A stretch of DNA of 64,000 nt from Streptosporangium amethystogenes (GTDB taxonomy: Bacteria > Actinomycetota > Actinomycetes > Streptosporangiales > Streptosporangiaceae): positions 682,001-746,000 of the forward strand of contig NZ_JOEQ01000005.1 in NCBI RefSeq assembly GCF_000721075.1, written 5' to 3'. The notes under the pieces were generated by a model that saw only the letters and a program-made list of their open reading frames with translations, did not search any database and had not been told where the DNA came from. The stretch's first letter is position 1. Each line of letters begins with the position of its first letter. Below are positions 33,993 to 44,443 of the stretch, one piece after another. Both the position numbers and the translations under genes were made by a program.

Positions 33993-34855
33993 CGGCACAC
34001 CAGGTCGCACCTGATGAGACGCACTCGTACGTGGTCATCGACTCGTTCACCGACACGCCGCTCCGGGGCAATCCCGTCGCCGTCTTCTTCGACGCCGAAG
34101 ACCTCCAGGCCGACCGCATGCAGAGCATCGCCAGGGAGATGAACCTCTCGGAGGTCACGTTCGTCCTCCCGCCGAAGCAGGGCGGCGACGCGCACATCCG
34201 CATCTTCACTCCGGTCAACGAACTTCCCTTCGCCGGTCATCCGCTCCTCGGAACGGCCATCGCGCTCGGCGAGTCGTTCAAGGAGGACCGGCTCCGGCTG
34301 GAGACGGCGATGGGAGTCATCACATTCGACCTGGAGCGCGTCGACGGGAGGACCGTCGCCGCCCAGATGGAGCAGCCGATCCCGACCTGGGAGGAGTTCG
34401 ACCGCGTCGGCGAGCTGCTCGCCGCGCTCGGCGTGCCCACCCCGGAGCTTCCCGTGGAGATCTACTCCAACGGTCCCCGGCACGTTTTCGTGGAGCTGGA
34501 GAGCGTGGCGGCACTGTCCCGCGTCAACCCCGACCACCGCGCACTGGCCGTGTTCCCGGACATGGCGACCAACTGTTACGCAGGTTCCGGGACGAGCTGG
34601 CGGAGCCGGATGTTCTCCCCCGCCTACGGGGTGACCGAGGACGCGGCGACGGGCTCGGCGGCGGGTCCGCTCGCCGTCCATCTCGCCCGCCACGGGCGTA
34701 TCGGGTTCGGCCAGTGGATCGACATCCACCAAGGGGTCGAGATGGGCCGGCCCTCCCTGATGCGGGCCTGGGCGGACCACGCCGCGGACCGCGTCACCTC
34801 GGTGCGGGTCGGAGGATCGGGCGTCACCATCGCCCGCGGAGTGATCTACGTCTGA
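33989..34855 (+). CDS. phzF: trans-2,3-dihydro-3-hydroxyanthranilate isomerase PhzF
   Basis: This 288-residue protein has the diaminopimelate-epimerase fold. The general acid/base glutamate is E55 in MNLSEVTFVLPP, preceded by GNPVAVFFDAEDL. The second half has GVTEDAATGSAAGPLAVHLA with the conserved Asp. It isomerises DHHA to the aminoketone that dimerises spontaneously with help from PhzA/B. It starts at the ATG overlapping the phzE stop. Confidence 0.95.
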   Translation: MTAHQVAPDETHSYVVIDSFTDTPLRGNPVAVFFDAEDLQADRMQSIAREMNLSEVTFVLPPKQGGDAHIRIFTPVNELPFAGHPLLGTAIALGESFKEDRLRLETAMGVITFDLERVDGRTVAAQMEQPIPTWEEFDRVGELLAALGVPTPELPVEIYSNGPRHVFVELESVAALSRVNPDHRALAVFPDMATNCYAGSGTSWRSRMFSPAYGVTEDAATGSAAGPLAVHLARHGRIGFGQWIDIHQGVEMGRPSLMRAWADHAADRVTSVRVGGSGVTIARGVIYV

Positions 34856-34914
34856 TGAGAGGGCGTACGGGGAGCCGGCGGCCACCCGTCAGTGACAGAG
34901 TCCCGGAGGCAGAA

Positions 34915-35550
34915 ATGAGCAGCAGGTTCGAGAGTCTGACCGGCGTGATGGACAGGGCGTTCCCGGAGTACGACAGGCCCCCGGCCGAACCGATGGGGCT
35001 GGTAGAGCGGTGGATCTCGTCGGCGGTCGAGGCGGGCGTGCGTGAGCCACTGGCCCTTGCGCTCGCCACCGCGGACGGTCGCGGCCGCGCCTCCAACCGG
35101 ACGGTCAGCATCGTCGACGTCTCCGACCAGGGGGTGGTCTTCACCAGCCACAGCACCAGCCAGAAGGGGCGGGAGCTCGCCGAGACCGGCTGGGCCTCGG
35201 GGTTGCTGTACTGGCGGGAGACCGCACAGCAGGTGATCATCTCGGGCACCGCGGTCCTGCTGAGTGAGCCTGAGGCGGATCGGCTGTGGGCCGCCCGTCC
35301 GGTGCCGCTGCACGCCATGTCAACGGCCTCCAGGCAGAGCGAACCCATCGACGACGTCTCCCGGCTGCGGCTGGAGGCGGACCGCCTGTCGGCGTGCGGC
35401 TCCCCCCTGCCCAGACCGGCGAGGTTCGCCGGCTACCGCCTGGCACCGGTCACCGTCGAGTTCTGGTCCGCCGCCGCCAGCAGGCTGCACCGGAGGCTGC
35501 GCTACGACCGGACGCCGGCGGGCTGGAGCGCCGTCAGGCTCCAGCCGTGA
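34915..35550 (+). CDS. phzG: Flavin-dependent oxidase PhzG
   Basis: This 211-residue protein has the pyridoxamine-5-phosphate oxidase (split-barrel FMN) fold: REPLALALATADGRGRASNR, VVFTSHSTSQKGRELAETGW, SGLLYWRETAQQVIISGTA, ending LHRRLRYDRTPAGWSAVRLQ. It aromatises the reduced tricycle to phenazine carboxylates. The start is at ATG 34915 behind GGAGGCAGAA; the ATG at 34856, next to the phzF stop, was not chosen because it has no good ribosome site. It is the last core gene, 60 bases after phzF. Confidence 0.93.
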   Translation: MSSRFESLTGVMDRAFPEYDRPPAEPMGLVERWISSAVEAGVREPLALALATADGRGRASNRTVSIVDVSDQGVVFTSHSTSQKGRELAETGWASGLLYWRETAQQVIISGTAVLLSEPEADRLWAARPVPLHAMSTASRQSEPIDDVSRLRLEADRLSACGSPLPRPARFAGYRLAPVTVEFWSAAASRLHRRLRYDRTPAGWSAVRLQP

Positions 35551-35649
35551 GGGCTCGCCGCAGGTAGACACCGAGATTCGTGCGACCGGCATCGCGACCG
35601 ATCCGGTTGCCCACATGAACCCGGGATACAGACACGAAGGAGTTCACCC

Positions 35650-37272
35650 GTGATCGACAGGAAGACCGACCTCGACGCGATCGTCATCGGGGCCGGGTTC
35701 GGCGGCATCTACATGCTCCACAAGCTTCGCAACGAGCTCGGCCTCGCCGCCCGGGCCTTTGACCGGGCAGGTGGTGTCGGCGGCACCTGGTACTGGAATC
35801 GTTACCCGGGCGCCAAGTCGGACAGCGAGGGCCTCGTCTACCGGTACGCGTTCGACAAGGAGGCGCTCCAGGAGCCGATCGGGAACAACCGCTACATCGA
35901 CCAGGCCGACATGCGGGCCTACCTTGAGTCGGTGGTCGAGAAGTACGACCTGGGCAGGGACATTCAGCTCAACACGAGCGTCGAATCCGCGGTGTTCGAC
36001 GAATCACGCAATGTCTGGACCGTGACCACGGACAGCGGGGAGATCCTCACCGCACGCTATCTCGTCACCGCGCTGGGCGTCCTGTCGGCGGCCAACCTGC
36101 CCGACATCAAGGGACGTGACAGCTTCCGGGGCCGTCTGGTCCACACCGGTGCCTGGCCCGAGGATCTCTCGGTCGAGGGCAAGCGGGTCGGCGTCATCGG
36201 CACCGGCTCGACCGGCACCCAGTTCATCTGCGCGGCCTCGAAGACGGCCGGGCACCTGACGGTGTTCCAGAGGTCGGCGCAGTACGTCGTCCCGTCCGGC
36301 AACGGCCCGCTCAGCGACGAGGTCAAGGCGAAGTACCGGGCCAACTACGAAGAGGTCTGGGAGCAGGTCTGGAACTCCTACGTGGGATGCGGGTTCCAGG
36401 AGAGCGACGTTCCCGCGATGAGCGTCTCCGAGGAGGAGCGCCGGCGGGTGTTCCAGGAGGCCTGGGACAGGGGGAACGCCTTCCGTTTCATGTTGGGCAC
36501 GTTCTCCGACATCGCCAGCGACCCGGCCGCCAACGAGGCCGCCGCCGAGTTCATCAGGTCGAAGATCAGAGAGATCGTGAAGGATCAGGAGACCGCTCGC
36601 AAGCTCACGCCGAACGACTACTACGCCAGGCGCCCGATCAGCAACGAGGACTACTACGAGACCTTCAACCGCGACAACGTCTCCCTGGTCAGCCTCAAGG
36701 AGAATCCGATCAAGGAGGTCACCCCGAACGGCCTGCTCACCGAGGACGGTGTCGAGCACGAGCTCGACGTCCTGGTCTTCGCGACCGGGTTCGACGCGGT
36801 CGACGGCAGTTACCGGCGGATGGACATCCGGGGTCGCGGCGGCGAGACCATCCGGCAGCACTGGCAGGACGGGGTCAGCAGTTACCTGGGCATCGCCACC
36901 CCAGGATTCCCGAACCTGTTCATGATCTACGGTCCGAACACCGTCTTCAGCAACCTGCCGCCGGCGATCGAGACCCAGGTTGAGTGGATCACCGACCTGA
37001 TCGCGGCGGCGCGGAAGTACGACAGGCCCTCGATCGAGGCGACCAAGAGCGCGGAGGACGCCTGGACCGCCGTCTGTGAGGAACTCGCCGGCCACACCCT
37101 CTTCCCGAAGGTCGACTCCTTCATCAACGGCGGCAACATCCCGGGTAAGAGGAGAGGGGTCATGTTCTACTTCGCGGGGCTCGCGGCATACCGCCAGAAG
37201 CTGCGCGAGGTGGCCGGTGCCGGCTACGAGGGCTTCAGCCTGCACGACGACTCGTTACCGGCGCAGTCCTGA
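35650..37272 (+). CDS. Class B flavin monooxygenase, probable phenazine N-oxygenase (PhzNO1-like)
   Basis: This 540-residue protein starts with GTG behind GGAG. It has the FAD Rossmann motif GAGFGGIYMLHKL (14-26), the NADPH motif GVIGTGSTGTQFI and the Baeyer-Villiger signature FRGRLVHTGAWP (159-170), followed by the typical C-terminal ATGFDAVDGSYRRMDI region. By sequence it is a cyclohexanone-monooxygenase-type enzyme. In Lysobacter antibioticus an enzyme of this class (LaPhzNO1) N-oxidises phenazines, and the position after phzG argues for that role. A TTA codon lies at 37255-37257. Ketone oxygenation cannot be excluded from sequence alone. Confidence 0.85.
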   Translation: MIDRKTDLDAIVIGAGFGGIYMLHKLRNELGLAARAFDRAGGVGGTWYWNRYPGAKSDSEGLVYRYAFDKEALQEPIGNNRYIDQADMRAYLESVVEKYDLGRDIQLNTSVESAVFDESRNVWTVTTDSGEILTARYLVTALGVLSAANLPDIKGRDSFRGRLVHTGAWPEDLSVEGKRVGVIGTGSTGTQFICAASKTAGHLTVFQRSAQYVVPSGNGPLSDEVKAKYRANYEEVWEQVWNSYVGCGFQESDVPAMSVSEEERRRVFQEAWDRGNAFRFMLGTFSDIASDPAANEAAAEFIRSKIREIVKDQETARKLTPNDYYARRPISNEDYYETFNRDNVSLVSLKENPIKEVTPNGLLTEDGVEHELDVLVFATGFDAVDGSYRRMDIRGRGGETIRQHWQDGVSSYLGIATPGFPNLFMIYGPNTVFSNLPPAIETQVEWITDLIAAARKYDRPSIEATKSAEDAWTAVCEELAGHTLFPKVDSFINGGNIPGKRRGVMFYFAGLAAYRQKLREVAGAGYEGFSLHDDSLPAQS

Positions 37273-37355
37273 GGACGGTGGTGTAGCACCCGGCATCGGG
37301 CCCCGGACACCGGGGCCCGACGGCCGTATCGCGGTGACAGAGCTCGCGTGACAGA

Positions 37356-37398
37356 CGCCAACGCCGGCATCCGCCTGGGGCGGATGCCGGCGTTGGCG
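37356..37398. terminator. Strong bidirectional terminator
   Basis: CGCCAACGCCGGCATCCGC and its exact complement enclose a CTGGG loop, giving a 19-base-pair perfect stem. It separates the convergent monooxygenase and PhzS-like genes. Confidence 0.9.
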
Positions 37399-37410
37399 AA
37401 CCCGGCGAGG

Positions 37411-38799
<1,389 letters not shown>

Positions 38800-38806
38800 T
38801 CAGAGA

Positions 38807-39133
38807 TCAGGCATGGTGGATGGAGACCACCGAGTACACGTGCGGTGCCGGCTTCGCCAGCTCGGCCGTCCTCTTCCCGAGGGACTGGACCTCCGGGTCG
38901 GCCATGGTGGCCTTGACGTCGTCCTGGCTGCGCCACTGGGCGAAGTTGACGACCCGGGTGCCGTCGACGCTGGCGAGTATGTTCACCGAGACGAAGCCCG
39001 GCCGGTTCTTTATCACCTTCTCGGTTCCCTCGTTCAGGAGGTCGACGAGCTCCTGCTGCTTCGACGCGTCGACGTCGAAGACGTTGATGAGGGTCACCGG
39101 CGCACCGCCGACACGGATAACGGTTTCACTCAT
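38807..39133 (-). CDS. Antibiotic biosynthesis monooxygenase (ABM) domain protein
   Basis: This 108-residue protein is a single dimeric alpha/beta-barrel ABM domain: PVTLINVFDVDASKQQELVD, VIKNRPGFVSVNILASVDGT and VNFAQWRSQDDVKATMADPE are the family blocks. Such proteins are cofactor-free quinone-forming oxygenases or haem-degrading enzymes. In phenazine di-N-oxide producers an ABM protein (LaPhzX, from memory) has been linked to self-protection. It lies between the PhzS-like gene and a flavodoxin-fold reductase on the same strand, so a tailoring or resistance role fits. Confidence 0.85.
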   Translation of the reverse strand: MSETVIRVGGAPVTLINVFDVDASKQQELVDLLNEGTEKVIKNRPGFVSVNILASVDGTRVVNFAQWRSQDDVKATMADPEVQSLGKRTAELAKPAPHVYSVVSIHHA

Positions 39134-39180
39134 GAGGTGTATCTCCTTGTCAATCTCTCATGCGGTCCATCTCTTCACTC

Positions 39181-39936
39181 CTATGACGAACCGCGACGGC
39201 CAGAGGTGACCGACCGGCCGACCGGAGGCCGGGCGGCCAGCTCGGTCACCGCGGCCCGTGCCGCCGTCAGCGAGCTCGCCGCCAGCGCCCGGAAACGGGC
39301 CAGCCCCGGCACGTCCCCGGCGCGGGTCATCTCGGCGTGGACGAAGTGCAGGTCCTCCTCGGCCACCCCGAGGTCACCGAAGTACGCCCGCAGGTAGGGC
39401 GTCTGGAAGTCGAAGCCGTCCCGGGGCGTGCCCGGCCGGTAGCAGCCGCCTCGCGCGGTGACCACCACCACCGTCGTGCCACGCAGCAGGCTGTCCCCGC
39501 CATCCGGGGCGGTGAACGCTCCCGGGAAGGTCACCCGGTCGATCCATGCCTTCAGCGCGGCGGGTACCGAGAAGTTGTACATCGGAACACCGATCAGCAC
39601 CGTGTCCGTGGCCAGCAGTTCTGTGATCAGCGGCAGGGTCAGTGTCCACTCCCGTTCCTCGGCCGGGCCCTCGACCAGTCCGGACACCTCGTCCGGCGGG
39701 ACGCCGCCGTGTCGCTGCACCCGCTGGCCGAGGGTGACGAAGGCGGAGGTCACCAGTGGCACCGGGTCGGCGGCCAGGTCCCGGTACCGGTACCCGGCGC
39801 CGCCGTGCGACTCTCGCCAGGTGTCGGCGAACAACGCGGTCAGCTGTCTGCTGACCGAGTCATGGAAATGGCCGGCGCTGGAATCCAGATGCAGCAAGGA
39901 TGTCGCCGGTTCGTCGACGACTGGGATGGCGATCAT
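39181..39936 (-). CDS. Flavodoxin-fold NAD(P)H reductase (azoreductase/quinone reductase type)
   Basis: This 251-residue protein starts at the ATG behind AAAGGGGG. It has the AcpD/AzoR pattern SLLHLDSSAGHFHDSVSRQL, LIGVPMYNFSVPAALKAWID (the M-Y-N-F FMN loop) and VVVVTARGGCYRPG. It should carry FMN and reduce quinones, azo compounds or N-oxides with two electrons. In this cluster it could recycle or detoxify phenazine N-oxides; alternatively it is a general redox enzyme. The C-terminal 30 residues, rich in Ala, Arg and Ser, exceed the usual length. Confidence 0.85.
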   Translation of the reverse strand: MIAIPVVDEPATSLLHLDSSAGHFHDSVSRQLTALFADTWRESHGGAGYRYRDLAADPVPLVTSAFVTLGQRVQRHGGVPPDEVSGLVEGPAEEREWTLTLPLITELLATDTVLIGVPMYNFSVPAALKAWIDRVTFPGAFTAPDGGDSLLRGTTVVVVTARGGCYRPGTPRDGFDFQTPYLRAYFGDLGVAEEDLHFVHAEMTRAGDVPGLARFRALAASSLTAARAAVTELAARPPVGRSVTSGRRGSS

Positions 39937-40208
39937 GCAGCCCCCTTTCAACGTCACTGTAGGTGTCACATCGATGACGAAGAGTGACGGGAAAAGGTGA
40001 CCGGAAGGCCGTGCCGGAGGCGTGGCGCGATCCCACCACCTCCGGGCCTGAGTCACCCGGCAGGCGTGCCGGCCGGCCGACCGCGGCCTCGCGGACGTTC
40101 GCCGGCGGATGATCCGCGGGGAATCGTGCGGTACGGGGCACGGAACGCTTGGCGGCGGCCCGCCGATACGGCAGAGTGAAACATTGTTTCCCTTTTGGAG
40201 GTCGCGCT

Positions 40209-41027
40209 GTGCGTTACGTCATCATCGGTTGTGGCAACGTGGGCATGGAACTGGCCCGCCGCTGGACCTCCGCGGGTCACCACGTGACCGGCACCACCAC
40301 CTCGGCCGAGCGTGTCGACGAGCTCAAGGCCGTCTGCGCCGACGTGGCGATCCTGAGGGGCAGCGACAGCACGGCGGTGCGGGACGCGACGCGCGACGCC
40401 GACGCCGTCGTGCTGACGGTGAGCCCGCGGGTCGCCCGCTCCTTTGACGCGAACGGCCGGATCGCCGAGTACGCGGACACGCTCACCGCCACCGCGCGGA
40501 CCGCCGCCGCCGCGCACCCGCGAGTCGTCTTCACCAGTTCGACGTCCGTCTACGGCTCAGGTGACGGACGACCGCTGGACGAGTCGAGCCCGACGACCGA
40601 CGATCCGGACGCGTCGCCGCGCAACTTCGTCGCCGCCGAGGACGCCGTCCTGGCCACGCCGCGCGGGGCGGTGGTGCGCATCCCCGATGTGTACGGGCAT
40701 CCGCGCGACATCGACTACGTGACCCGGGTGAGACTCGTCCACGAGGTGCTCGGCGGCAGCGTGCCGTTCGCGGCGGACGCCCTGCTGTACCGCGTCGACT
40801 ACCGCGACGCGGCCGCCGCGCTCGACTTCGTGGTGAGCCATGACCTCGCCGGGGTCTTCAACGCGGTCCCGGACGCGACCGTGCCGCCGACCAACGAGGA
40901 GGTGTTCGGCCGGATCTGCGCCGAGCAGGGCTGGCCGAAGCTGAGCTACCGTGCCGAGATCAAGACCCCGTCGGTACCGGTGAGCTCCGCCAGACTGCGG
41001 GCGGCGGGTTTCCGCTTCGCGCACTGA
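40209..41027 (+). CDS. NAD(P)-dependent epimerase/dehydratase-like (extended SDR) protein
   Basis: This 272-residue protein starts with GTG behind GGAGGTC. The N-terminal Rossmann motif is YVIIGCGNVGMELARRW. VVFTSSTSVYGSGDGRPLDE carries the S and Y of the SDR active site, but Y-x-x-x-K is not obvious (no lysine follows), so catalysis may be atypical. AVVRIPDVYGHPRDIDYVTR is the later family block. The closest type is the YeeZ-like atypical SDR. It is divergent from the reductase gene and convergent with the flavoprotein gene, so membership in the phenazine cluster is unclear. Confidence 0.8.
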   Translation: MRYVIIGCGNVGMELARRWTSAGHHVTGTTTSAERVDELKAVCADVAILRGSDSTAVRDATRDADAVVLTVSPRVARSFDANGRIAEYADTLTATARTAAAAHPRVVFTSSTSVYGSGDGRPLDESSPTTDDPDASPRNFVAAEDAVLATPRGAVVRIPDVYGHPRDIDYVTRVRLVHEVLGGSVPFAADALLYRVDYRDAAAALDFVVSHDLAGVFNAVPDATVPPTNEEVFGRICAEQGWPKLSYRAEIKTPSVPVSSARLRAAGFRFAH

Positions 41028-41042
41028 CGGGCCCCGGCCCGG

Positions 41043-42473
41043 TCACTCCTTTGCCGCGGCGAGGCGGCGGCCGAGCAGCCGGCCGAAGGTGATCGCGGGT
41101 GTGATCAGCATGCCGGAGCAGAAGCTCTGCCCGCAGGTGGCCGCCGCGCCGATCACCTCACCGATGGCGTAGAGGTTGGGTATCGAGGTGCCGTCGGTGC
41201 GCCGTACCCGGAAGTCGGAGTCGATGTCGAGTCCGGCGAACGTCACGAGGGAGATGGCGTGGTTGCGGATGGCGTAGAAAGGCCCCTGCAGCAGTGGCAT
41301 GGGCAGGTGGGTACGCCCGAAGTCGGAATCGACGCCGGCGGCGACGGCCTCGTTGTACCGGGTGACCGTCGAGGCGAGCCCCGCGGGGTCGATTCCGGCC
41401 GTCTGTGCCAGTTCCTCCAGCGTGTCGGCCGAGTGGACGCCGAGACGCAGGTTGGCCTGGGCGCGAAGGTCCTCGGGCGTCCAGCCGACCACGAGCGGCC
41501 GGGTCGAGCGCGTCGACTCCAGCATCGCGTCGTCGAAGACGGTCCAGAAGGTCATGTCCTCGATGCGGGTGAGCGCGCGCTCCTTGAGGTCGATCGAGGG
41601 CTCGTCCTCGGCGACCCAGCGCCGGCCCGACCTGTCGACGTAGATCTCGACAGGAGGACGTTCGGTGGCGGTGAGGATCTGCCGGTCGGACCAGGTGGCC
41701 CTGCCCGGGCTGGTCGGATGGGGCAGCCCGCCGAACGAGGGCAGGAACGACCCCATCCCGGCGACGGCCGCCCCCAGTTCCTGGGCGAGCAGGATCCCGT
41801 CGCCGGTCGAGGTCGGGTGCGCCGCCGAGACGAGCGGCGCACCCTCCAACTCCAGGAACAGTTCCGGTTCGGCCGCGAAGCCGCCGGTGGCCAGCACCAC
41901 CTGCCGGGCCCGCACCTCCACGTCCTGGCCGCCGTGTATCACGGTGACCCGGGTGACCCGGTTGTCGTCATCGGTCGTGAGGCCGATCACCGGGGAGTTC
42001 TTCCACAGTTCCAGCCGGCCGGTGGCGACCGCCTCGTCCAGCAGGCCCCTGAACACCTCCAGGATCGACATCGCCTCGTCGGTCCCGTAGTAGGTACGCG
42101 CGGTCTCGTACGGCTCGTGCCCGTAGACGATCCGCGGTGTCTCGGCCGCGAACCGGAAACCCCGGTCGTCCAACCAGTCGACGGTCTCGGCGGCGTGCTC
42201 GACGTTGATCCGGACGAGATCGTCGCGGGCGGTCCCGCCGCTGATCCGATGGATGTCGGCCAGGTGCGCCTCGGGAGAGTCGGCGATGCCGCGCTCGGCC
42301 TGCCGCCGCGTCCCTGCCGCGGCCATGTGGCCGCCGGACACGTGCATGGTTCCGCCGATCTGGTGGTCCTTCTCCACCAGAAGTACTGTGGCGCCCCCGA
42401 GTGCGGCCTCCGCTGCGCAAGGGATGCCCGCGGTGCCGGCGCCGATGACCACGAGGTCGTAACTGAGTTCCAC
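41043..42473 (-). CDS. FAD-dependent dehydrogenase, fumarate reductase / 3-ketosteroid-delta-1-dehydrogenase type
   Basis: This 476-residue protein starts with GTG behind AGGAGAT. The FAD motif is LVVIGAGTAGIPCAAEAALG, then VEKDHQIGGTMHVSGGHMA, ATGGFAAEPELFLELEGAP and the C-terminal NLYAIGEVIGAAATCGQSFC...GMLITPAITFGRLLG. This is the succinate dehydrogenase/fumarate reductase flavoprotein superfamily, without a flavocytochrome domain. It is a paralogue of the protein at 46498-47976. It ends the operon nitrilase-like, ALDH, lipocalin-like, dehydrogenase. It probably desaturates a cyclic or acyl intermediate; the substrate is unknown. Confidence 0.86.
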   Translation of the reverse strand: MELSYDLVVIGAGTAGIPCAAEAALGGATVLLVEKDHQIGGTMHVSGGHMAAAGTRRQAERGIADSPEAHLADIHRISGGTARDDLVRINVEHAAETVDWLDDRGFRFAAETPRIVYGHEPYETARTYYGTDEAMSILEVFRGLLDEAVATGRLELWKNSPVIGLTTDDDNRVTRVTVIHGGQDVEVRARQVVLATGGFAAEPELFLELEGAPLVSAAHPTSTGDGILLAQELGAAVAGMGSFLPSFGGLPHPTSPGRATWSDRQILTATERPPVEIYVDRSGRRWVAEDEPSIDLKERALTRIEDMTFWTVFDDAMLESTRSTRPLVVGWTPEDLRAQANLRLGVHSADTLEELAQTAGIDPAGLASTVTRYNEAVAAGVDSDFGRTHLPMPLLQGPFYAIRNHAISLVTFAGLDIDSDFRVRRTDGTSIPNLYAIGEVIGAAATCGQSFCSGMLITPAITFGRLLGRRLAAAKE

Positions 42474-42514
42474 CGGTGGATCTCCTGTGATGATTTCGGC
42501 TGGTCGGTTGGTGT

Positions 42515-42970
42515 TCAGGCGGTCGGGTTGTACCAGCGCTCGGGCTCGGCCCCGGGGACGCGGCGCTCCTCGATCACGGTGAGACGGCTGAGCCGACCGT
42601 CCTCGAAATGCTGCCACAGGCGGGTGCGGTAGTCGCCGGTCGGCATCGACATCTCGACGATGCGCTCCCCGGGCTTCTGATTCCAGCCGAAGGTGAAGAG
42701 GATGGCCTGGTCGCCTGCCCGGCTTGTCGAGCCCCACATCTCCTCGTCGACGAACCGCACGGAGTCGCCGTCGACGATGGCGCGGTAGTGCCGTACGGCC
42801 GGCTCGGTGCCTTCACGGAGGTAGACGACCTTCTCCGTCCAGTCCGTCCCCTCCATCCGGCCTTCCTGCCGGCTCTCGAAGCGCTCCACCAGGGTGCCGT
42901 CGGCTCCGAGCACCGTGTACGTGCCCTGCCACACACCGCTCATGTCCCGCAGGATGTCGGCGATCGTCAT
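42515..42970 (-). CDS. Lipocalin-like small protein of unknown function
   Basis: This 151-residue protein starts with ATG overlapping the ALDH stop (ATGA). Predicted strands alternate throughout: MSGVWQGTYTVLGADGTLVE, VRHYRAIVDGDSVRFVDEEM, AILFTFGWNQKPGERIVEMS and SRLTVIEERRVPGAEPERWY. This suggests a small beta-barrel like those of DUF3598 or nitrobindin-like proteins. There is no signal peptide and no cofactor motif. Tight coupling to the ALDH implies a role in the same pathway, for example binding or isomerising an intermediate. Confidence 0.7.
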   Translation of the reverse strand: MTIADILRDMSGVWQGTYTVLGADGTLVERFESRQEGRMEGTDWTEKVVYLREGTEPAVRHYRAIVDGDSVRFVDEEMWGSTSRAGDQAILFTFGWNQKPGERIVEMSMPTGDYRTRLWQHFEDGRLSRLTVIEERRVPGAEPERWYNPTA

Positions 42971-44430
42971 CGGTTCTCCGTCTTGTCGATGGTTTCCACG
43001 GTCTCCGCCGATGCCCCGTCGTAGTACCAGGGTCTCGGGCCGGCGCTGTCGCGGATGAGCAGGGCTCTCCTGCGCAGGAACCGCCGCACGGAGGGCGGCC
43101 CCATCCGAGAGGCGCCGAGTCCGGAGAGCTTGAAGGAGTTCTTCTCCCCCTCGGGGACCATGCCGGTGAGGCAGACATCGTTGATACTGATCCCGCCGGC
43201 GTCGAGGCGGTGCGCGATCGGCATCGCCTCCTCGGCCGTGGCGGCGAAGACGGCGGCGCTGAGGCCGAACTCACTGTCGTTGGCGAGGGCGACGGCCTCG
43301 TCCTCGCCGTCGAAGGTCATCACCGGGATGACCGGCCCGAAGGTCTCCTCGCGCATCACCCGCATGGAGTGGTCGACGCCGGTCAGCACCGTCGGCCGCA
43401 GGTAGGCTCCGCCGTCGAGGATCTCGATCGAGCCGCCGGCCCGCACCCGGGCGCCCTTCGCCACCGCGTCGTCGATCTGGTCGCGGATGGTCTGCACCTG
43501 CGCGCTCGTGATGATCGGGCCGACCTGCCCGTCGCCGGGATCGGGGTGGGCCAACCGTACGCGTTCGGCCTTGGCGACCAGGGCCTCCACGAACTCGCCG
43601 GCGACGCGACTGTCGACGTACACGCGCTCGATCGACATGCACGAGTGCCCGGAGTTGATGGTCGAGCCCCAGAGGATCGCAGAGGAGGCGGCGTCGAGGT
43701 CGGCCGACCCCGTGACGATCGCGGGGTCCTTGCCGCCGAGCTCCAGGAACGCCGGGATGAACCGGTCGGCCGCCACCCGCGCGATCACGCGGCCGGTCTG
43801 GACGCTGCCGGTGAAGCAGACGGCGTCGGCCACGTCGATCACCGCGGCGCCGGTGGAGCCGTCGCCCTGCACCACCGCGAAGACGTCGGCGAGGCCGGGG
43901 ACCTCGGCGAGGCAGTCGAGGAGCACCGGAACGAAGCGGGGGGTCATCTCGCTCGGCTTCAGCAGGACGGCCGATCCCGCGAGGAGGGCGGGTACCGCGT
44001 CGATGAGCGCGAGCTGGAAGGGGAAGTTCCACGGCGAGATGGCGGCGACCACCGGGTAGGGCACCAGGTCGCCGGAGAGCCGGATCTGGGGGTCGGCGGT
44101 GGGGGAGGGGGCGCCGGACGCGAAGGTCTCCTCGGCGTAGCGGCACGCGCGGTCGATCCCGGCCAGGACGGCGTCCACCTCCACCTCGGACGCCCATCTG
44201 CGCCCGGTGTCGGCCTCGATCTCGCGGACGAGCTCCGTGCGCCGTCCGACGAAGACCTCCCGGAGACTCCGCAGGGTGGCGATCCGCCCCTGGACCGGTT
44301 GCCGCGCCCACGCGCCCTGATGGGCGCGGAGCCCGCGCGCCGCGGTCGCGACCTCGTCGGCGCTCGCCGCCGTGATCGTGTAGTCCGCCAGTCCGGTGCG
44401 GGGATTGCGGACGGATATCTGTTTCGTCAC
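42967..44430 (-). CDS. NAD(P)-dependent aldehyde dehydrogenase
   Basis: This 487-residue protein starts with GTG behind AAAGGATCGAA. The catalytic cysteine is C264 in NSGHSCMSIERVYVD and the general base E230 in FLELGGKDPAIV. ISPWNFPFQLALIDAVPALL and FTGSVQTGRVIARVA are the coenzyme-binding blocks. It belongs to the benzaldehyde/vanillin/succinate-semialdehyde-type ALDHs, and the substrate cannot be assigned. It lies 13 bases after the nitrilase-like gene and overlaps the next. Confidence 0.92.
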   Translation of the reverse strand: MTKQISVRNPRTGLADYTITAASADEVATAARGLRAHQGAWARQPVQGRIATLRSLREVFVGRRTELVREIEADTGRRWASEVEVDAVLAGIDRACRYAEETFASGAPSPTADPQIRLSGDLVPYPVVAAISPWNFPFQLALIDAVPALLAGSAVLLKPSEMTPRFVPVLLDCLAEVPGLADVFAVVQGDGSTGAAVIDVADAVCFTGSVQTGRVIARVAADRFIPAFLELGGKDPAIVTGSADLDAASSAILWGSTINSGHSCMSIERVYVDSRVAGEFVEALVAKAERVRLAHPDPGDGQVGPIITSAQVQTIRDQIDDAVAKGARVRAGGSIEILDGGAYLRPTVLTGVDHSMRVMREETFGPVIPVMTFDGEDEAVALANDSEFGLSAAVFAATAEEAMPIAHRLDAGGISINDVCLTGMVPEGEKNSFKLSGLGASRMGPPSVRRFLRRRALLIRDSAGPRPWYYDGASAETVETIDKTENR

Positions 44431-44443
44431 TTCGATCCTTTCG

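Noticed and set aside
31701..34010. 769-residue reverse-strand open frame across phzD, phzE and phzF
   Set aside because: It has no ribosome site or domain and lies opposite well-recognised phz genes; it is a high-GC shadow frame.
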